Assembly (NCBI GenBank): GCA_964636685.1
Contig: CAZWUK010000067.1
Location: forward strand, 1-11,367
DNA length: 11,367 bases
Origin: CAZWUK01 sp964636685
GTDB taxonomy: Bacteria; Bacillota; Clostridia; Christensenellales; CAG-138
Reading direction: 5' to 3'
Both the position numbers and the translations under genes were made by a program. Positions 7,922 to 11,367 of this stretch are shown piece by piece (position 1 is the first letter of the stretch; every line of letters begins with the position of its first letter). The notes beneath the pieces are model-generated. The model was not told where the DNA came from. It was given only the letters and a program-made list of their open reading frames with translations, and made no database searches.

Positions 7922-8520
7922 CACATCCACACTCCTATGATCGTTTTGACTTTTTGCATGACCCTCAGCTTCTTTGCGTATTCCGACAGGCGTGGGATGT
8001 TCTTCTCGCTGTCAGCAATATAGCTCATAATGGCCTTGTTAAAGGTTTCCTTGTCCATTTTTCCCATATGCCGCAGGCAGTCGCAGATGGTGCGTTCCTT
8101 GTCATAGATGCGGATGGGGTTCCCGTCCATTTCACCGCTCGTGACGCCAAGCTCCAGAACAGATGGCTCGACATAGTAGGGCTTCGTAAAGGGATAGTCG
8201 ATTTTGAAGCGGCTTTTTCCGCTGTCCTTGCTGACGGTCAGGTGCCAGGCCACAGGTGTTCTGTCGCTGTAGCGATAGTAAAACAGAGCTGTGTCCATGC
8301 ACATGATCGCATCAGGAAACAGCCGCGTAATGACCGCAGCCTCGCTCATATTTTCATTGTCGACCCATTGGTAGTACCCATAGCGAACCTTTTCAATGAC
8401 GCCATGCTCCATGAGAGTCTGGATGTCGTTATAAAACAGGTGTTCCTTATGCAGCTCACAGGTACGCATCAGGCCGCCATGTGCCGCAAATATTTTTTTC
8501 ACCTTATCGCTCGGTAGCAT
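7921..8520 (-). CDS. abiEi: AbiEi-type antitoxin / transcriptional repressor
   Basis: Antitoxin half of the AbiE pair, 199 residues. The N-terminal 55 or so residues look like the winged-helix domain of AbiEi antitoxins (helices, then the wing-like segment VIEKVRYGYYQW). The remainder is the C-terminal antitoxin domain, with conserved-looking segments LFPDAIMCMDTALFYY near 67-82 and IRIYDKERTICDCLR near 136-150. Known AbiEi proteins repress their own operon by binding inverted repeats at the promoter, and they counter the AbiEii toxin without stable complex formation. The ATG at 8520-8518 follows a GGAGG at 8527-8531. The stop overlaps the toxin start. A consensus promoter lies 63 bp upstream. 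It is the first gene of the minus-strand array, so it may set expression of everything to its left. Confidence 0.87.
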   Translation of the reverse strand: MLPSDKVKKIFAAHGGLMRTCELHKEHLFYNDIQTLMEHGVIEKVRYGYYQWVDNENMSEAAVITRLFPDAIMCMDTALFYYRYSDRTPVAWHLTVSKDSGKSRFKIDYPFTKPYYVEPSVLELGVTSGEMDGNPIRIYDKERTICDCLRHMGKMDKETFNKAIMSYIADSEKNIPRLSEYAKKLRVMQKVKTIIGVWM

Positions 8521-8561
8521 CCAATCCCTCCTTTATCAGTTATTGTAATTTATCTCCGAAA

Positions 8562-8650
8562 AGCGGACAAAGTCATAGCATTATTATACTCTCCACATAT
8601 GCCCAAGTCAATACAAGTTTCTATGCAAATATTCAATTAGCGGATAAAGT
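8562..8650. repeat. Direct repeat flanking the abiE promoter (possible operator)
   Basis: AGCGGACAAAGT at 8562-8573 recurs as AGCGGATAAAGT at 8639-8650, 11 of 12 bases identical, one copy on each side of the promoter elements. A short inverted repeat, TCCG-AAAAG-CGGA, overlaps the first copy. Such paired sites would suit autoregulation by the AbiEi winged-helix protein, but characterised AbiEi operators are inverted repeats, so this is a weak assignment. Confidence 0.35.
8583..8611 (-). promoter_or_regulatory. Promoter of the abiE operon
   Basis: On the minus strand TTGACT (8606-8611) and TATAAT (8583-8588) are separated by exactly 17 bp. This is close to the sigma-70/sigma-A consensus. It sits 63 bp before the abiEi start and is the only strong promoter I see for the whole minus-strand array. 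Confidence 0.75.
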
Positions 8651-8789
8651 AGTAATCGCACATCTATGCTTCTGCTCTCCAGCTCTGTCGGCTTAAGGGC
8701 TGTTCGTGCTTCTACTATCCCCCCTGCCTAATTCGCGAAAACTCACACGACACTCTGCGCCGGTCTTCATCTGCCATTCCTGTAGATAT

Positions 8790-8809
8790 TTGACCACCCC
8801 TAGGGTCAA
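8790..8809. other. Hairpin at the 3' end of the zinc-finger gene
   Basis: TTGACC (8790-8795) and GGTCAA (8804-8809) form a 6-bp inverted repeat around an 8-nt loop that holds part of a CCCTAGGG palindrome. It spans the stop codon of the zinc-finger gene. On the minus strand it is followed by AAATATC and not by a run of T, so it is not a standard intrinsic terminator. Confidence 0.35.
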
Positions 8810-9714
8810 CTGAGCAGCTCGTCAATTTCCTTCTGCTGCTCCCGATAATAGTAGTCCTTGGATTTACGCTGATTGCGGATACTCTGGCACTGTGGAGAAA
8901 GGCAGTACTTCTGCCGGTTTCCACGCTTGATGAATGCTGCCCCACAGGCAGCGCAGAAAGCAATGCTCGTCTTGCCGCCCCAGTCATCCAATGCCCCAGA
9001 GTTTACCGCAACGAAGCGGGAGAGCGCATAGTATGCCGCCTCTATGATCGAAGAGACCTCCGGGAGAAGCACGAGAGAATTCGTGTTCTCATCACGTTGT
9101 AGGCTCATGGTAAACTTCGGAAAGGTACTCATATAATTGTCGATCAGTCTGGGACGCAGTTCCTGTTTTGTGCCTTTCCATTCTCTCAGCATATCTTTTT
9201 TCGTCGGTGACTGAATGGACAAGAGGAATTTCTTTGCCCCGTATTCATCTTTCTCCAACAGGCTGCGTATAGCCAGCACCATCATCGTGTCGGCATAGAG
9301 TCTCTGAAGGTCGGAACACATCTCATCCACATGAATGTAGTATGTTTCAATCATGTTGACCACCGCATCCCAGTAGCTGTTCTTGTCCGCTTCAAACTGC
9401 GAAAACCGAACACTATCTCCGAAATGATAATACGGGTGCATATTGGAAAGACACCACCGCTGAATGATTTCAGTTCGAGCCTCTATGCCTTTTCCCGCCA
9501 ATTCAAGATGCAGGTTACACAGCTCCACCAGCAGATCCTGCCCGGAAGGATAGCCCGCGAACATCTTCGGAGGGTTTTCCGGCTCATAAACCGCATACAG
9601 CGTCGGCTTGCCGCCCTCTGTTCCCATTCGGTATGAATGGAAGCGGAGGGTCTTTCTTTTTATATCGCCGATGCCACCGATCTGATATGGGTCAAGCTGT
9701 TCCTTTATATTCAT
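8806..9714 (-). CDS. Zinc-finger protein of mobile elements (DUF6076-like), function unknown
   Basis: A 302-residue, probably cytoplasmic protein. The ATG at 9714-9712 is chosen because AGGAG at 9724-9728 precedes it by 9 nt. The frame is open a further 39 codons upstream, but those encode a spurious hydrophobic stretch that crosses the promoter region. The C-terminus carries a four-cysteine knuckle, C254-x2-C257 and C271-x4-C276, with the sequence GNRQKYC between them and a basic tail (IRNQRKSKDYYYR). This is a CGNR-like zinc finger likely to bind nucleic acid. The N-terminal 240 residues are helical without a recognised motif. Proteins with this architecture occur in clostridial genomes, often on mobile elements; I recall them under DUF6076, but I am not certain of the number. 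It is transcribed divergently from the excisionase-like gene and may be part of the element's control circuit (inference). Confidence 0.7.
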   Translation of the reverse strand: MNIKEQLDPYQIGGIGDIKRKTLRFHSYRMGTEGGKPTLYAVYEPENPPKMFAGYPSGQDLLVELCNLHLELAGKGIEARTEIIQRWCLSNMHPYYHFGDSVRFSQFEADKNSYWDAVVNMIETYYIHVDEMCSDLQRLYADTMMVLAIRSLLEKDEYGAKKFLLSIQSPTKKDMLREWKGTKQELRPRLIDNYMSTFPKFTMSLQRDENTNSLVLLPEVSSIIEAAYYALSRFVAVNSGALDDWGGKTSIAFCAACGAAFIKRGNRQKYCLSPQCQSIRNQRKSKDYYYREQQKEIDELLS

Positions 9715-9766
9715 CGAAATTGGCTCCTCTCTCGTCCTTACCGCAACTCTTACCGTTAGATAAATG

Positions 9767-9792
9767 ATTATGGTGAGATTATACAGCATAAT
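9767..9792. promoter_or_regulatory. Inverted repeat over the divergent promoter (candidate operator)
   Basis: ATTATG (9767-9772) and CATAAT (9787-9792) form a perfect 6-bp inverted repeat with a 14-bp spacer, centred on the minus-strand TATAAT. A protein bound here would block that promoter. Nearby, CTTACCG occurs twice with a 12-bp period (9737-9743 and 9749-9755). Both are candidate binding sites for the neighbouring helix-turn-helix protein; the assignment is inference. Confidence 0.3.
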
Positions 9793-9806
9793 GGGGACAT
9801 ACACAA
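9778..9806 (-). promoter_or_regulatory. Promoter of the zinc-finger gene
   Basis: On the minus strand TTGTGT (9801-9806) and a perfect TATAAT (9778-9783) are spaced by 17 bp. They lie 63 bp before the zinc-finger gene start. The -35 box matches only at TTG, so an activator may help, or the promoter may be modest. Confidence 0.5.
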
Positions 9807-9824
9807 GAGAGAGGAGGCACATAT

Positions 9825-10022
9825 ATGCCAAAAGAAACCAACAAGGTTGTACTCAATCTTAAAGAGGCGGCCGCTTATCTTGGGATCAGTCCACCCACAC
9901 TGCTTGCCCTCTTGCAGGGCAGCTCAATCCCTTACCGCCGCGCCGGACAGCGCTGGCTCATCTCAAAAGCGGCGCTGGACGAATGGCTCACCCATCCCGA
10001 CATCAAGGCAGAAAGGAGCTGA
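9825..10022 (+). CDS. Excisionase-family helix-turn-helix protein
   Basis: A 65-residue DNA-binding protein of the excisionase / MerR-like helix-turn-helix type (HTH_17). The segment LNLKEAAAYLGISPPTLLALLQ at about 10-31 is the helix-turn-helix. It is followed by the wing IPYRRAGQRWLISKAALDEWL, which is diagnostic for the family. Members act as recombination directionality factors or as small regulators on integrative elements and phages. The ATG at 9825 follows GAGGAGG at 9811-9817 by 7 nt. The primase gene starts 5 nt after its stop, so the two are cotranscribed, and the end of this gene (AAAGGAGC) supplies the ribosome binding site for the primase. No integrase is in the window, so whether it works in excision or in regulating replication genes is open. 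Confidence 0.85.
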   Translation: MPKETNKVVLNLKEAAAYLGISPPTLLALLQGSSIPYRRAGQRWLISKAALDEWLTHPDIKAERS

Positions 10023-10027
10023 ACACC

Positions 10028-11367
10028 ATGCTGAAAGAAAATCCAATCATCGCTTATGCCGCCGATCGCCGGGAAGCACTGAGCAACTGCACCTATTCCA
10101 CGCGCATAGAAATCGAGAATGCTGAAACCGCAAAAAAGGCGTTCCTGTTTGACTGCGTGTTCGCGCAGTACAAAGACAATTATCGGAGCCGGGACAACTT
10201 TCAGTGGTCAAACGCGCTGCCGTTTGACTGCGACAACGACCATACGGATGACCCGGAAATGTGGATCACACCGGAGGACATCGCGTTCGTCTTTCCGGGC
10301 GTGCCGCACATCATCCATCTGTCCCGACACCACATGAAACAGAAGGGTGACAGCTCTCCGCGACCGCGATTTCATGTTGTGTTTCTCATCGGCCCTATGA
10401 CTTCTGAGACGAATTACACAGTGATGAAGGAACGCATTGTAATGGCCTATCCGTTTTTCGATGCCAACGCTGCGGACAGCGCACGCTTTTTCATCGGCAC
10501 CGAAGACCCGGAAGTGACCGTAGTCGACGGGGATATTACGCTCGATGCTTTTCTGGAGCAGGCGGAGGCGTCTAAGGACTTTCTAATGAACTACCGGGCA
10601 CCCATCCCGGAGGGCAGCCGCAACAGCACGCTCACACAACTCGGTTCACGCATCATCAAACGCTACGGGGATACGGACGAGGCGTACCAGCTCTTTTTTA
10701 AGGAAGCGAAACGCTGCGACCCGCCTCTAGAGGACGATGAGCTTGACCGGATCTGGTGCGGACGACAGCGCTTTTTCAAAAAGGTCAGCAGCTTGCCGGG
10801 ATATGTGACTCCTGACCAGTACAACGGGGTCTCGCCCGTAGAATGGGACACACCCATCCCTTTTGATGAGTATGACCTGCCAACCTTCCCGGTCGAAGCG
10901 CTGCCGGAGGTCCTGCGGGAATATGTCCTTGCAGTTTCGGAATCCACGCAGACTGCCGTGGACATGGCTGCGGTGGAGGCGCTTGGCGTCATTGCGCTGT
11001 GCGGGCAAGGCAAATACTTTGTCTGTGGGACGGCGGACTGGAGAGAACCGATCAGCCTGTACCTTGTCGTCATCCTGCCCCCTGCGGAGCGTAAATCCTC
11101 CGTCATCGCGTGGATGGTGGCCCCGGTCGAAGAATATGAGCGGGAGGCGAACGGGGAACTGGGTGCGAAAATCATTGAGAGCCAGATGAAGCTGGACGCA
11201 CTGGAAAAGGAAAAACGCGCCCTTGTGGACAAGGTCTCCAAAGGGAAAGCCACTGAAGAGGAGCTGCAAAGCAAGGCTGCGGAGATCGCCGCATTTCAGG
11301 CTGTGAAGCCCTTGCGCCTGTTCGTGGACGATGTGACAAGTGAAAAGCTGACATCCGTTCTTGCCGA
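10028..11367 (+). CDS. Primase / DUF3987 replication protein, N-terminal 446 residues (runs off right edge)
   Basis: N-terminal part of a large replication protein typical of integrative elements and phage-like plasmids. The first 200 residues resemble an archaeo-eukaryotic primase domain: a DxD metal motif at D67-C-D69, an RFHVVF segment near 118 with the histidine of motif II, and FFDANAADSARFF at 143-155 supplying motif III acidic residues. From about residue 292 the sequence matches my memory of DUF3987: LREYVLAVSESTQTAVDMAA, then TADWREPISLYLVVILPP. Next comes PPAERKSS at 351-358, the degenerate Walker-A-like loop of that family. A charged, coiled-coil-like helix follows near 380-425. 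The ATG at 10028 has AGGAG 9 nt upstream, inside the end of the excisionase-like gene. The protein probably primes or unwinds the element's DNA. The helicase half lies beyond the window. Confidence 0.82.
   Translation, partial: MLKENPIIAYAADRREALSNCTYSTRIEIENAETAKKAFLFDCVFAQYKDNYRSRDNFQWSNALPFDCDNDHTDDPEMWITPEDIAFVFPGVPHIIHLSRHHMKQKGDSSPRPRFHVVFLIGPMTSETNYTVMKERIVMAYPFFDANAADSARFFIGTEDPEVTVVDGDITLDAFLEQAEASKDFLMNYRAPIPEGSRNSTLTQLGSRIIKRYGDTDEAYQLFFKEAKRCDPPLEDDELDRIWCGRQRFFKKVSSLPGYVTPDQYNGVSPVEWDTPIPFDEYDLPTFPVEALPEVLREYVLAVSESTQTAVDMAAVEALGVIALCGQGKYFVCGTADWREPISLYLVVILPPAERKSSVIAWMVAPVEEYEREANGELGAKIIESQMKLDALEKEKRALVDKVSKGKATEEELQSKAAEIAAFQAVKPLRLFVDDVTSEKLTSVLA

Noticed and set aside
8715..8987. 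90-codon minus-strand frame
   Set aside because: It overlaps the end of the zinc-finger gene in another frame, has no ribosome binding site and no motif. The 8661-8789 stretch has only a TTCGCGAA palindrome at 8732-8739 and no gene I can support.
9715..9831. 39-codon N-terminal extension of the zinc-finger protein, looking like a membrane helix
   Set aside because: It would cross the promoter and the divergent gene's start, and the AGGAG at 9724-9728 points to the ATG at 9714.
10663..11274. Minus-strand frames of 203 and 180 codons
   Set aside because: Both lie inside the primase gene, are low-complexity or Arg/Ser-rich, and have no good ribosome binding site.
1..11367. CRISPR arrays, tRNA or rRNA genes, insertion sequences
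   Set aside because: No regularly spaced repeat series, cloverleaf sequence, rRNA segment or transposase was seen on either strand.

Overview
The window looks like part of an integrative or otherwise mobile element from a low-to-mid GC Gram-positive bacterium, probably a gut-type clostridium. The reasons are strong GGAGG-type ribosome binding sites, TTGACN/TATAAT promoters, a small excisionase-like helix-turn-helix gene, and a primase gene of the kind carried by integrative elements. The host assignment is inference; no host marker gene is present.

The right end (about 8.8 to 11.4 kb) is the mobile-element backbone. A primase / DUF3987-type protein runs off the right edge on the plus strand. 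It is preceded by a 65-residue excisionase-type helix-turn-helix protein. A 302-residue zinc-finger protein is read divergently from the same 110-bp promoter region.

The rest (1 to 8520) is one long minus-strand array, read from right to left. It begins with a consensus promoter and an AbiE-type toxin-antitoxin pair: AbiEi antitoxin, then AbiEii nucleotidyltransferase. Four closely packed genes follow: a coiled-coil protein, an Hsp70-family ATPase without the usual helical lid, a UvrD-type superfamily 1 helicase with an N-terminal cysteine cluster, and a DrmA-like helicase that runs off the left edge. Spacings are 21 nt, 11 nt, an 11-nt overlap and 24 nt, so these genes are probably cotranscribed.

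DrmA is the signature helicase of DISARM antiviral systems. Here it is tied to a chaperone-like ATPase, a coiled-coil partner and a second helicase rather than to the textbook DISARM set visible in one piece. My reading is that this is the first part of a DISARM-related, chaperone-containing defence operon, placed behind an AbiE module in a defence cargo region of a mobile element. Further genes (a DrmB/DUF1998 protein, a phospholipase-D-like nuclease or a methylase) would be expected left of position 1, but they cannot be seen here.
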